Positions 34,207 through 43,060 of a stretch of 64,000 bases of DNA are shown one piece after another; position 1 is the first letter of the stretch, and the number at the start of each line of letters is the position of its first letter. The notes under the pieces are model-generated. The model was not told the DNA's origin. It was given only the letters and a program-made list of their open reading frames with translations, and did not search any database. Position numbers and translations under genes: made by a program. The DNA is taken from NCBI GenBank assembly GCA_044360285.1, contig JBIKKP010000001.1:1-64000 (forward strand), read 5' to 3'. Source of the DNA: UBA2645 sp044360285 (lineage in GTDB: Bacteria > Pseudomonadota > Alphaproteobacteria > Rickettsiales > UBA1997).

Positions 34207-34820
34207 ACCTAGCCCGCGAATCACTGCGCAAGTCGCTGCATTTTACCTTAATTTTGCTGCCAATTCTTTACTGCTATTTCGGTAAATGGCCGTTTTTGAT
34301 GGTTCTCTCACCAATTGCCGCAATCGTTATTGGCCTTGATTACCTGCGCCGCGACAGGCCAAAACTTAACCAATTTTTTATTGCAATTTTGCGCCCAGTT
34401 TTGCGCGATTTTGAACTTGGTGGAAAAAAACTTTGCGGCGCAAGCTTTGTGGTTCTAAGCGCTTGCTTTGTTTTTCTAATTTTCAGCAAAGAAATTGCCG
34501 TCACTGCTTTCACAATTCTTGTAATCTCTGACGGCTTGGCGGCTTTGGTTGGAAAGGCAGTTGTCAGCCAACCATTTTATGAAAAATCTCTCGCCGGCGC
34601 AGCGGCTTTTGCCATCAGCGGGTTCGCAATTCTTGTCACTTGCGGCATAATTTTTGATTCGCGCGCCTGGTTTTATTTATTTGGCCTCTTCGCACTTTTT
34701 TGCGTAACCATGCTCGAGTCACGCCCCAGCTTGCTTGGAATCGATGACAACTTCACAATTCCTGCTGGTTTTGCTGCAATTATGGGATTTTTCGACATCC
34801 TGTGGAACTACAACTACTAA
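34203..34820 (+). CDS. SEC59/DGK1-like membrane lipid kinase
   Basis: The 205 residues form about six membrane helices. LHFTLILLPILYCYFGKWPF is near residue 11 and the family pattern VISDGLAALVGKAVVSQPFYEKSLAGAAAF near 107-136 (DG and GK pairs, then S-x-x-G) resembles CTP-dependent diacylglycerol, dolichol and phytol kinases. The later segment LLGIDDNFTIPAGFAAIM with DDN/P is also typical. Known members phosphorylate isoprenoid or diacylglycerol alcohols. The substrate here is not known. It is followed 6 bases later by dnaG. Confidence 0.75.
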   Translation: MNLARESLRKSLHFTLILLPILYCYFGKWPFLMVLSPIAAIVIGLDYLRRDRPKLNQFFIAILRPVLRDFELGGKKLCGASFVVLSACFVFLIFSKEIAVTAFTILVISDGLAALVGKAVVSQPFYEKSLAGAAAFAISGFAILVTCGIIFDSRAWFYLFGLFALFCVTMLESRPSLLGIDDNFTIPAGFAAIMGFFDILWNYNY

Positions 34821-34826
34821 GGCGCA

Positions 34827-36617
34827 ATGCTCTTTCCAAAGGATTTTCCAGACAAATTGCGCGCCAGTATTTTGACTTCGGAAGTAGTTGGAAAAAAAGT
34901 TAAGCTGAAGCTGCGTGGCAAGGAATTCCAAGGCCTCTGCCCATTTCATAACGAAAAAAGCCCGTCTTTTACCGTCAACGATCAAAAAGGATTTTTTCAC
35001 TGTTTTGGCTGCAGTGCACATGGCGATATCATTAGCTTTGTGATGAAAAATGAAGGCTTAGAATTTAAAGATGCGGTGCAACAACTTGCCGAAAATTTTG
35101 GCATTCCAATTCCCGAAGTAAAAAGCAATCCCACCCTAGAAAACAAAGAAGCGCGCGAGTTTATAATTGCTGAAAAAATCTGCCAATTTTTTGAACAAAA
35201 TCTTTACGAAGATGCCGCCAAAGAGGCGCGCGCTTATTTGCGTAAACGCGCTCTAAATTCGCAAATTGCCAAAAATTTTCGTTTAGGTTTTGCCAAAAAT
35301 TCTTACGAAAATCTGATCACCTTTTTGAAAGGCGAAGGCTTTAGCGACAGCGAAATAGCAGCTTGCGGCGTGGTTGGCAAAAACAGTCAAAACAAACTCT
35401 ACGACAAATTTCGTAGCCGCGTTGTCTTTCCAATTTTTGATAAAAAAAATCGCGTAATTGCTTTCGGCGGCCGCACTATTGCTGACGAAATGCCGAAATA
35501 TCTCAACTCGGCAGAAACTGTTTTATTCAAAAAAAGCCAAACACTTTACAACCTAAACAAAGCCCGCAAAGCCATATTTGACAAGGGTTTTGCCGTTGTT
35601 GTGGAAGGCTACATGGACGCAATTTCACTGAGCGTTAATGGAATTGAAAACGTTGTCGCCGGCCTTGGCACAGCGCTTGGCGAAGGACATTTGCGCGAAC
35701 TTTTCTACATCACCGACAAAATCGTAATTTGCCTGGATGGGGACGATGCGGGCATTCGCGCCGCAAAAAGAACTGCAGAAATTGCGCTGCCCTTGGTGAG
35801 TGCGAAGAAAAACATTTTTTTCTTGCGGCTGCCAAACCATATGGATCCTGATGATTTCGTTAAAAAATTTGGCGCAGGCGAGCTAAACAAACTTCTGCAG
35901 CAAGCAACACCGCTGTCTGAAGCCGTTTTTGAATTTGTACTGATGGATCTTGCAATCGACAAAAATAAGAAGGTTTCGGCAGAAAATAAGGCAAAAATTG
36001 AGGCTGCTTTAAACGAAAAAACCAGCGCCATTGTTGATTCGGCGCTAAAAAGGCATTTTACGTTTTTTTTCAAAGATTTGCTCTTTGCCCTAGGTCGCGG
36101 CCAAAAGAACTCGCTGCAAAATTTTAATAAATTTTCGACAAAAATTTACAGCAAACCCGCCGTAAGTCTGGCTGATTCTTTGGCTCAAGATATAATCGCG
36201 CTAATTCTCTGCTTTCCTTCTCTCTCTAGCTTCCGCGACGATATTTTAGACATCAAAGAAGTTCACCTTTCCAGCGAAAAATTCAGTCATATCAAGGATT
36301 TTCTAGTCGCGGCAATTGAGGATGGTGAAGAAAATTTAGTCGCGGCCCTTGAAAATTCAGACTTCGCAGCTGATATTGCTGAAATCAAAAATCTTGTCAC
36401 CAGCTTCTCCGCTCAAAGTTTTTCAGACTCCTTTTTAATCAAATTCCGCATTCTACTTTTGAAAGACTTACTTCTTCAAATAGAGCTGCAATACAAGGAT
36501 TCTCTAGCTCAAAGCAACGACGCTAATTTTGATAATAGCCAAAAAATAAAAGAAATTTTTGATTACAAAAAGTCGCTAGAGCTGCAAGTACAAGCCCTGG
36601 AAAAGGAACTAATTTAA
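34827..36617 (+). CDS. dnaG: DNA primase
   Basis: DnaG makes RNA primers for replication. The N-terminal CHC2 zinc finger uses Cys38, His41, Cys59 and Cys62 (LCPFHNEKSP, HCFGCSAHGD). The catalytic TOPRIM core follows: RVVFPIFDKKNRVIAFGGRT near residue 190, VVEGYMDAISLSVNG near 265 (Glu), and IVICLDGDDAGIRAAKR near 300 (DxD pair). The C-terminal helicase-binding part is poorly conserved. Length 596, normal. It is 13 bases upstream of rpoD, the usual dnaG-rpoD operon without rpsU. Confidence 0.97.
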   Translation: MLFPKDFPDKLRASILTSEVVGKKVKLKLRGKEFQGLCPFHNEKSPSFTVNDQKGFFHCFGCSAHGDIISFVMKNEGLEFKDAVQQLAENFGIPIPEVKSNPTLENKEAREFIIAEKICQFFEQNLYEDAAKEARAYLRKRALNSQIAKNFRLGFAKNSYENLITFLKGEGFSDSEIAACGVVGKNSQNKLYDKFRSRVVFPIFDKKNRVIAFGGRTIADEMPKYLNSAETVLFKKSQTLYNLNKARKAIFDKGFAVVVEGYMDAISLSVNGIENVVAGLGTALGEGHLRELFYITDKIVICLDGDDAGIRAAKRTAEIALPLVSAKKNIFFLRLPNHMDPDDFVKKFGAGELNKLLQQATPLSEAVFEFVLMDLAIDKNKKVSAENKAKIEAALNEKTSAIVDSALKRHFTFFFKDLLFALGRGQKNSLQNFNKFSTKIYSKPAVSLADSLAQDIIALILCFPSLSSFRDDILDIKEVHLSSEKFSHIKDFLVAAIEDGEENLVAALENSDFAADIAEIKNLVTSFSAQSFSDSFLIKFRILLLKDLLLQIELQYKDSLAQSNDANFDNSQKIKEIFDYKKSLELQVQALEKELI

Positions 36618-36630
36618 CTAAAAAAAACTT

Positions 36631-38976
36631 ATGCCTGCTAAAAAAATCGCTAAAAAACTTCCGGTTAAAAAAGCTGCAAAGCCAGTAAAAAAGCCAGTTG
36701 CAAAAGCTAAGGTCGTAAAAAAACCAGCGGCAAAAATTGTTAAAAAAGCTGCGCCAAAAGTTGTTAAAGCAGCAAAGAAGCCAGAAATAAAAAAAGCTGT
36801 AAAAGCAGTAAAGAAGGCAGTTTCCAAGGCTAAAGAAATCAAAAAACCGGCACCAAAAAAAGAACTAAAAGCCGCAAAACCAGCAGCAAAAACAAAAGTC
36901 ACCAAAGAAAAAGTGACCAAGGCAAAACCAGCTAAAGTTGCTAAAATCAAGGAACCAAAACCAAAGAAAGAGCCTAAACCAAAAAAAGAAAAGAAAGTTA
37001 AACCGGCAATTAATGATCGAACCGGCGCTTTGGCAGAAAAATATCAGCTGATTCAAGGCGTAAAAAACGCCATCCAAAAGAAAGAGGATGAAGGTCAGAA
37101 GATCTCAATTGATATGGCCGAAAAGCTTAAAAAGCTTCTTGCGCTTGGCAAAACTCAGGGCTTTTTAACTCACGATCAAATCAGCGAAAATATCGATGCC
37201 GAGCTTGATGCACGTAAGCTTGATCGCATCCTTGACATTCTAACCGAATTCAAAATTCAAATTGTTGAGCGCGAGGAAGATCTCGACAAAATCATGGAAG
37301 AAGCCATGAGCGCGAAGGACGAAGAAAAAAGTCAAAAACGCAGCGAAGATTCGGTAAAAACTTACCTCAAATCGATGAGCATCGTAAAATTGCTCACAAG
37401 AGAAGACGAAGTTGCCATCGCCATGCGAATCGAAGAAGGCCGCAACAAAACCATCCGCTCGCTTTACCAAAGCCCAATCATCATGCGCCACTTCATCGAG
37501 TGGTACAACGGCCTGGCGAATGGCACCATCTTGCTTCGTGACCTGATTAGAATTGACGAAACTTACAATTCCGAACTCGAAGAAATGATTCGCAATAACG
37601 ATCAATCTGAACAAAGCGAAGAAGATTTGGCGGCGTTTTTAAGCGAGCAAGTTGACAGCGGAACAGAAAATCCTGAGGAAACTTTCTTCGAAGATGAAGA
37701 GTTGGAAGAAATTGACGAAAGTGTTGTTTCTTTTGTGTCAATGGAACGCATTTTGATGCCAAAGATGCTCGATTTGTTCCAAAGAATTGCAACGATTTGT
37801 CAAAAAATTATCGACAAATCTTCGACCAAAACTCACGAGCAAATTAAAACCGACAAAGAGATCAATAAGCTGAAGCACGATTTCGAAGAACTTTCCAAAG
37901 AAGTCAGTTTCAACGATTCTTTGATCAAAGCTTTGGTTGAGCAGCTTTATGAAGCGCAACAAAAATTACTGGGAATTGAAATGGAATTGTTGCACCTGTC
38001 ACGCAATTACAACATCGACAAAACCGACTTCCTGAAAAATTACCAAGGCATTGAAGAAGGCGACAAATGGATCAAAAAAATCGCCGCACTGAAAGATAAA
38101 AAATGGCAAAAATTCGCTGCGGAAGGACAAGCAAAAATCATCGAAATCCAAGCTAGAATCGCCAAATTCACCAAAATTATGGGCGTGAACATCAGCGACT
38201 TTAAGCAGATGATTAACGTGCTACGCAGAAGCCAAGAAGAAGAACTGCGCGCCAAAAAAGAAATGATTGAGGCCAACTTACGTTTGGTTGTTTCAATTGC
38301 TAAAAAATACACCAATCGCGGTTTACAATTCCTCGACTTAATCCAGGAAGGCAACATTGGCTTGATGCGCGCCGTTGACAAATTCGAATATCGTCGTGGT
38401 TACAAATTCTCGACCTACGCAACTTGGTGGATTCGCCAAGCAATCACGCGCGCCATTGCCGATCAATCACGCACAATTCGTATCCCAATTCACATGGTGG
38501 AAACGATTAACAAAATCGTCAAAACCTCGCGCCAATTGACGCAAGAGCTTGGCAGATCGCCAGACGCGCAAGAAATTGCCGACAAACTTTTGATGCCAGT
38601 TGACAAGGTTCGTAAAGTTTTACGCACTTCAAAAGACCCAGTGAGTCTTGAATCGCCTATTTCAGGAGATGATGAGGAAAGCGTGCTCGGTGATTTTATC
38701 GAAGACAAAACTGCAGTTCTTCCTTTCGACGCCGCTTCGCATTCTAAACTAAAAGAGGTGACCGCACAAATGTTGTCATCACTCACCGCCCGTGAAGAAC
38801 GTGTGCTGCGCATGCGCTTTGGCATTGGCATGGTGACCGATCACACTTTGGAAGAAGTGGGTAAACAATTTTCCGTGACACGCGAACGTATTCGTCAAAT
38901 CGAAGCGAAAGCACTGAAGAAATTGCAACATCCAAAACGCTCGAAAATTATGAAGAGCTTCTTGCAAGACGTGTAG
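36631..38976 (+). CDS. rpoD: RNA polymerase sigma-70 factor RpoD with long lysine-rich N-terminal tail
   Basis: RpoD is the housekeeping sigma factor. Residues about 1-128 are a low-complexity tail of Lys, Ala, Pro and Val (AAKPVKKPVAKAKVVKKPA and more), like histone H1 or HC1. Region 1.1 follows near 165 (LALGKTQGFLTHDQI), the non-conserved region with acidic stretches is in the middle, then region 2 (FLDLIQEGNIGLMRAVDKFE and YATWWIRQAITRAIADQ), region 3 and region 4 ending FSVTRERIRQIEAKALKKLQ. Total 781 residues. A strong terminator follows at 39002. Confidence 0.96.
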   Translation: MPAKKIAKKLPVKKAAKPVKKPVAKAKVVKKPAAKIVKKAAPKVVKAAKKPEIKKAVKAVKKAVSKAKEIKKPAPKKELKAAKPAAKTKVTKEKVTKAKPAKVAKIKEPKPKKEPKPKKEKKVKPAINDRTGALAEKYQLIQGVKNAIQKKEDEGQKISIDMAEKLKKLLALGKTQGFLTHDQISENIDAELDARKLDRILDILTEFKIQIVEREEDLDKIMEEAMSAKDEEKSQKRSEDSVKTYLKSMSIVKLLTREDEVAIAMRIEEGRNKTIRSLYQSPIIMRHFIEWYNGLANGTILLRDLIRIDETYNSELEEMIRNNDQSEQSEEDLAAFLSEQVDSGTENPEETFFEDEELEEIDESVVSFVSMERILMPKMLDLFQRIATICQKIIDKSSTKTHEQIKTDKEINKLKHDFEELSKEVSFNDSLIKALVEQLYEAQQKLLGIEMELLHLSRNYNIDKTDFLKNYQGIEEGDKWIKKIAALKDKKWQKFAAEGQAKIIEIQARIAKFTKIMGVNISDFKQMINVLRRSQEEELRAKKEMIEANLRLVVSIAKKYTNRGLQFLDLIQEGNIGLMRAVDKFEYRRGYKFSTYATWWIRQAITRAIADQSRTIRIPIHMVETINKIVKTSRQLTQELGRSPDAQEIADKLLMPVDKVRKVLRTSKDPVSLESPISGDDEESVLGDFIEDKTAVLPFDAASHSKLKEVTAQMLSSLTAREERVLRMRFGIGMVTDHTLEEVGKQFSVTRERIRQIEAKALKKLQHPKRSKIMKSFLQDV

Positions 38977-39001
38977 ACGTGAGTTGCAGCAAGTACTTAA
39001 A

Positions 39002-39038
39002 CCGCCTTCTGATTAAAAATCGGAAGGCGGTTTTTTTT
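39002..39038 (+). terminator. intrinsic terminator of dnaG-rpoD
   Basis: CCGCCTTC, then GATT-AAA-AATC inside, and GAAGGCGG form a long stem followed by eight T residues. Confidence 0.95.
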
Positions 39039-39065
39039 GGGCAAAAAATTGCTCGAAGTGAATAC

Positions 39066-39093
39066 AAAACCCTCTTTGAAAAAGAGGGTTTTT
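39066..39093. terminator. second, bidirectional hairpin after rpoD
   Basis: AAAACCCTC TTTGAAAAA GAGGGTTTTT forms a perfect stem with A and T runs on both sides. The loop sequence is the same as in the hairpin at 59127-59155, where the stem differs by compensating changes. Confidence 0.8.
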
Positions 39094-39142
39094 GATGAAC
39101 TTTTTTTTGGAGCTAACAGCCTCAAGGCCTCAGATGGATTTA

Positions 39143-39165
39143 TTCCTGCCGCCGCGGCAGGAATT
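39143..39165. repeat. perfect 11-bp GC-rich inverted repeat after hda
   Basis: ATTCCTGCCGC and GCGGCAGGAAT are perfect reverse complements around a single C. It lies 8 bases beyond the hda stop codon. No T run follows on the minus strand, so it could be an mRNA 3'-end stabiliser or a protein-binding palindrome as well as a terminator. Confidence 0.65.
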
Positions 39166-39172
39166 GAAAAAA

Positions 39173-39817
39173 TCAGCCAAAAATTTCTCTGATTTTTTTT
39201 GCACTTAACTTTTCATGCGCCGCCGCATTTTCGATCAACTTTAACGCCGCAAAAATCGCTGCGTAGCTGCGTTCAATTTTCAGTAAAATAAAATCAAGCG
39301 CCTCGTTTGAGAGTTTGATTTGCCTGCGTGCAAGGCCGCTTACCAAAAGCTGCTTCATTGAATCTAAACTTGGTTCAGCAATCTCCGCACAAACGATGTT
39401 TTTAAGGCGCGAGGCCAAATCTTTTATTTTAACTTTCGGTAAATTTTTTGCGGTGAGCAGCAAAAACGCTTTGGCCTCAGAAGCGCAGTTTATCAGGCGC
39501 AGCAGCAATTCTTCATCTTCAAACAAATCAAAATCTTCCAAAACGTAAAAGTTATTTTCGGCGAAAAATTTACTGAGATTTCCAGCAGCAACTTCTTCTT
39601 CTAACAGAAATTCAATTTGGTTTTCTTCAGCAAAAAGATGCAGCAAGTGAGTTTTTCCACAAGCCTGCGGGCCCTTTAAAATCAGGGATGGCGCGTCAGT
39701 TTTTCGCGCAAAAAATGCGCTTAAAATTTTATGCGCTTTGGCATTTTCGCCAAGCAGCAAAAAATCTTGCGGCAAAAATTTCGCAGAATTTTGGAAAGAA
39801 AAAGAAAGTTGCGGCAA
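39173..39817 (-). CDS. hda: Hda / DnaA-like replication-control ATPase
   Basis: Hda-type proteins inactivate DnaA-ATP together with the sliding clamp. The clamp-binding peptide PQLSFSF at the N-terminus, DFLLLGENAKAHKILSAFF near residue 18, the P-loop ILKGPQACGKTHLLHLF near 45-61 and DLASRLKNIVCAEI near 135 (the sensor/arginine part) support this. A C-terminal helical part (AAALKLIENAA-type) remains, with no DNA-binding domain as in DnaA. The start is uncertain: ATGs at 39871 or 39862 would overlap gatC by about 50 bases, so a TTG at 39817 is preferred. Confidence 0.82.
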   Translation of the reverse strand: MPQLSFSFQNSAKFLPQDFLLLGENAKAHKILSAFFARKTDAPSLILKGPQACGKTHLLHLFAEENQIEFLLEEEVAAGNLSKFFAENNFYVLEDFDLFEDEELLLRLINCASEAKAFLLLTAKNLPKVKIKDLASRLKNIVCAEIAEPSLDSMKQLLVSGLARRQIKLSNEALDFILLKIERSYAAIFAALKLIENAAAHEKLSAKKIREIFG

Positions 39818-39818
39818 G

Positions 39819-40106
39819 TTATTCAATAACTTTTGGCACGGTGAAATAGCCGTATTTGGCATTCGGCGCATTTTTCAAAACATCGTCAGCAATGCCGCCA
39901 TCAGTGATTTGGTCAGCTTCCAACCGAAGCGGTGCGTCGTGAACGTTGGTCATTGGCTCGACCATCGACGTGTCGACTTCTTTGAGTGAATCAACCCAGC
40001 CAATGATTTTATTGACCTGGCTGGCGACATTGTCGAAATCGTTTTTTGAGATTTCGATTCGCGCCAGTCGCGAAATTTTTTTGATGTCCTCGTGATTAAC
40101 TGACAT
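39819..40106 (-). CDS. gatC: Asp-tRNA(Asn)/Glu-tRNA(Gln) amidotransferase subunit C
   Basis: GatC stabilises the GatA-GatB complex that converts mischarged Glu-tRNA(Gln). The 95 residues have the pattern EDIKKISRLARIEI near residue 6 and LKEVDTSMVEPMTNVHDAPLRLEAD near 41-65, diagnostic for the family. gatA and gatB are not in the window. Presence of a GatCAB system fits the gltX gene at 61138. Its ATG at 40106 is immediately next to a possible ruvX start on the opposite strand. Confidence 0.95.
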   Translation of the reverse strand: MSVNHEDIKKISRLARIEISKNDFDNVASQVNKIIGWVDSLKEVDTSMVEPMTNVHDAPLRLEADQITDGGIADDVLKNAPNAKYGYFTVPKVIE

Positions 40107-40133
40107 ATGATTTTCCTAACAAAAAAAGATTTA

Positions 40134-40559
40134 ATGGCCGCGCTTCCAGCCAATGGCAGATTGGTTGCGCTTGACGTTGGCACTAAAAGAATTGGCATCG
40201 CTTTAAGCGATGATTCGCGTTTTATTGCAACACCAAAAATGGTTTTAAACCGTCAAAGCAACCTGAAAGATTTCGCCAAAATTGCCGAATTTATTTCAAG
40301 TAATCAAGCCTGCGCTGCCATAATTGGCATGCCTTTGAACGACGATGAAATTGGCATTCGCATGAACGGATTCATCAAAAAATTTAGCGAAAATTTTGAT
40401 GAATTTCTGGAAAAAAAATTCCCAATTTTATTTTTCGACGAAAGACTCAGCAGCTTCGAAGCCAGAGAATTCAACGCTTCCGAGCTTTCGCGTAAAAATA
40501 ATCGATTTATTGACGACATCGCTGCCAGCGTAATTTTGCAGCATTTCTTGGATAGCTAG
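40134..40559 (+). CDS. ruvX: RuvX/YqgF Holliday-junction resolvase-like RNase
   Basis: YqgF proteins process pre-16S rRNA and resemble RuvC. The RNase H-like core shows VALDVGTKRIGIALSDD near residue 12, AAIIGMPL near 62, LFFDERLSSFEA near 98 and IDDIAASVILQHFLD at the end (Asp-Glu-Asp set). The ATG at 40134 (MAALPANGRLVALDVG) is preferred since the upstream ATG at 40107 abuts the gatC start with no room for a promoter. Length 141, normal. Its 3' end overlaps the metzincin gene by 4 bases, convergent. Confidence 0.92.
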   Translation: MAALPANGRLVALDVGTKRIGIALSDDSRFIATPKMVLNRQSNLKDFAKIAEFISSNQACAAIIGMPLNDDEIGIRMNGFIKKFSENFDEFLEKKFPILFFDERLSSFEAREFNASELSRKNNRFIDDIAASVILQHFLDS

Positions 40560-43060
40560 ACTGCCACCGCATTGCCACTAGGCGAAGCCAGCAGAGTAGC
40601 TTGAGCCGAACCGCCGCCTGTAGATATTGTAGCTGGAGATAGATTTGGATTTGATCCTGGTGCGACTTCTCCTCTTCTGGCTCGAGCTTTTCTGTAGCAA
40701 ACAATTCCCACAACAGCGGCTACGGCAGCCGCTCCCACAGCAGAAAGAACTGCAATCAAAGTTGTATTAGTGGAAGACCCTTCTGCAGTGTCAGGCGCAG
40801 GTGAAGCTTCTGTGGTTGGAGTTGGAGTCGGCCGCAAAACCACGGGCTCAATTCTTGCTCCATCAACAATAACGTCGTTAGTTTTGCCCCCAAAAACCAC
40901 CACGCTGCCCGCTATTTCTGGCTTACCGCCCGCTACCGAGTCACGATACAAAACAAGAACGGTTCCATCACCTGCAACCGCGGCCATTTCTGGGTCGCAA
41001 GGAAAATCAAAACATGTTCCAACTGCACTTGCCACGTCGATTGCTGCATATTTTACACCAGCGGGAAGGCTTGCTGTGTCTAGCTTCACACTGTTAGCAA
41101 AATTTTCATCCCCCGCACTTAAGCGAGAAAAACCAATTGCCGATGTTGCGTTAAATTCACGATCACTTGGAACGTAATCTGGATTTGGACCAAACACCAA
41201 TCGCATCATTTTGTGGTCTTGCGGCCCTGGATCAAGCGGGGTTTGAAGAGTTGCAACTTTGCTGTTATTACCAAGCGGCACCATGACATCCAAGGCGTTT
41301 GGGTAACACATGATTGAAACTAGCGGTGAACATTTTTGCGCTGGAATTTCTTGTTCAAATGGGTGAAAGGCTCCGATGCCGTGTCCAACTTCATGTATTG
41401 TAGTTGACGGATCTTTAATTGAGCGCGATCCAATCGAAATAAAATTCTCTCTTTCGACCAACCCGTAAAAAGCGTCAAGGCCCGTATCAACAGCAACACT
41501 CGATTGGCAAAATGTTAGCCTGTAATCAAAAGGCTGTAAGCCGTCATCCACAACAAATCGTGCGTTATGGCGGGCGTAATGTTGATTGAGAATTAAGGTG
41601 AGATTTTGCGCATCAGAAAGTGCAACCGGCTCGTGCCTTAGACCATTACCGAAAACTTCATTACAGCGAGCTAAAACATCAGCAAAACTTCCATTCACTG
41701 CACTTCCGGCAATTGCAATTGTTGTCACAGTGCCGTCATTGAGAGGATTTATTAGATTTCCGCGCAGCATTGATCCAACAAAATCACCAGCTTGCGCAAC
41801 AACAGTTTCGGCGCCAATCGGCGCAGTAATTGTGAATTCATCGCCAAATGCCGGGCCCATGGGGGTGCGTGGCTGATAGGTTGCGCCACTTAGGTCTAAA
41901 TTTTGTCCGCCGAATCCGTTGTAATTAACAATTTTAACTCTGGCAAAACTTGTGCCCGCGTAATCGACCAAATAATTATCCGTTACATCAAAGAGAGTTG
42001 CGCCATCTAGTTTAACATTTCGAAATGATGTAGGACGAAGACCATCTAGACGCGCCTGCAGCTGAGCAATTGCGCTCTGCGCCCTTAAATATTCTGCACT
42101 GCCCGGAGTCGCATGATGCAAAGTTTCGCGATCCATTGCTGAAATTGATCGACCAATAAAACCAACATCATCACCAAGAACCAAACGGGTTTGTGTGGTG
42201 TTTGACATGTCTGCGCCACTCAGATCACAACCATCCAAAGTCAGATCAGTTGTATTGCCGAAGCGACAACCAGAAAAATTGCTGTCGCGGAAATAGAGAT
42301 CATCCATGTTGAAAACTTGTGGGAAGTTTGTTCCAGAAACATCCAAGCCCGAGATCACATCGCGCATATCGGGAAACGAACCCGGGTAACCAAAATCCGT
42401 TAGCACGCCTTGAATTTGTAGGTCGGCAAGGTCACTAAGATCAACAATTTCGCCAGCGGGAGTTTCCTTTCTTTTTTGCTCAACTGCAGCTTGGAATTCG
42501 TTAGCCGTAACTATTCTTAATTCTCTGACAGCGCTTGGCACAAGGCTTCGCGCTGATTTTACTTTTTCTTTTCGCGGCAAAATTTTCGAAGAATCTTTGC
42601 TTGAAACTGCTTTGGAATCATCTCGGCTTGCTGCGGCAAGGCTTGTATCCGCCGGAACATAAGCAACAGCGTGAGAATTTCCCGCCACAAGAAAAGCATC
42701 ACTACGAGTTTGCAGGGCATAAGGATTGTGAGCAGGCGTTGCGTCGCCACCAACAAACAATCCAGGTCTTGGTGGTGGCGTGTGAGTAACTATTGGCGCC
42801 AATAATTGCACTGCGGCATCTAGAGCCAGGCCTCTGGCGGATTTTGGAAGGACAATTTCCCTTTGCCCATCTTGTTGAATTCCCCCCAGTTCCGGCATTA
42901 CAAAACCTTCGGGAGGATCCACGTTTGGCAGCCCTGCAGGTGGCTTTGGCGGCGCTGCTCTTCTGAGTAAAGAGTTAAGCAAATTTTGCGTTTTCTTAGC
43001 TTCATCTGCCGCGACTCTTGCATTGTGAAGCTCGGAGCGAATTTTGCGATCGTTCGACAT
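40556..43060 (-). CDS. metzincin metalloprotease with pentapeptide-like repeats and C-terminal membrane anchor; candidate virulence factor
   Basis: The 834-residue protein is not a known family as a whole. Residues 556-566 are HEVGHGIGAFH, an exact metzincin zinc motif (H-E-x2-H-x2-G-x2-H), and the Met-turn SIMCYP follows near residue 582. That pairs it with matrixin/serralysin-type proteases. Residues about 235-300 and 340-395 contain pentapeptide-like units (LDVSGTNF, LDGCDLSGADMSN, LDLSGA). Residues about 760-790 form one hydrophobic helix (LIAVLSAVGAAAVAAVVGIVCY) followed by the basic RKARARR, a stop-transfer anchor. No N-terminal signal peptide is seen; the N-terminus is charged. It would expose the protease outside if inserted, but the export route is unknown. 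It lies between hemA and ruvX. Confidence 0.8.
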   Translation of the reverse strand: MSNDRKIRSELHNARVAADEAKKTQNLLNSLLRRAAPPKPPAGLPNVDPPEGFVMPELGGIQQDGQREIVLPKSARGLALDAAVQLLAPIVTHTPPPRPGLFVGGDATPAHNPYALQTRSDAFLVAGNSHAVAYVPADTSLAAASRDDSKAVSSKDSSKILPRKEKVKSARSLVPSAVRELRIVTANEFQAAVEQKRKETPAGEIVDLSDLADLQIQGVLTDFGYPGSFPDMRDVISGLDVSGTNFPQVFNMDDLYFRDSNFSGCRFGNTTDLTLDGCDLSGADMSNTTQTRLVLGDDVGFIGRSISAMDRETLHHATPGSAEYLRAQSAIAQLQARLDGLRPTSFRNVKLDGATLFDVTDNYLVDYAGTSFARVKIVNYNGFGGQNLDLSGATYQPRTPMGPAFGDEFTITAPIGAETVVAQAGDFVGSMLRGNLINPLNDGTVTTIAIAGSAVNGSFADVLARCNEVFGNGLRHEPVALSDAQNLTLILNQHYARHNARFVVDDGLQPFDYRLTFCQSSVAVDTGLDAFYGLVERENFISIGSRSIKDPSTTIHEVGHGIGAFHPFEQEIPAQKCSPLVSIMCYPNALDVMVPLGNNSKVATLQTPLDPGPQDHKMMRLVFGPNPDYVPSDREFNATSAIGFSRLSAGDENFANSVKLDTASLPAGVKYAAIDVASAVGTCFDFPCDPEMAAVAGDGTVLVLYRDSVAGGKPEIAGSVVVFGGKTNDVIVDGARIEPVVLRPTPTPTTEASPAPDTAEGSSTNTTLIAVLSAVGAAAVAAVVGIVCYRKARARRGEVAPGSNPNLSPATISTGGGSAQATLLASPSGNAVAV

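Noticed and set aside
36618..37077. Minus-strand Phe/Ala-rich frame opposite the rpoD tail
   Set aside because: It is the shadow of the lysine-rich tail; the rpoD frame runs into conserved regions.
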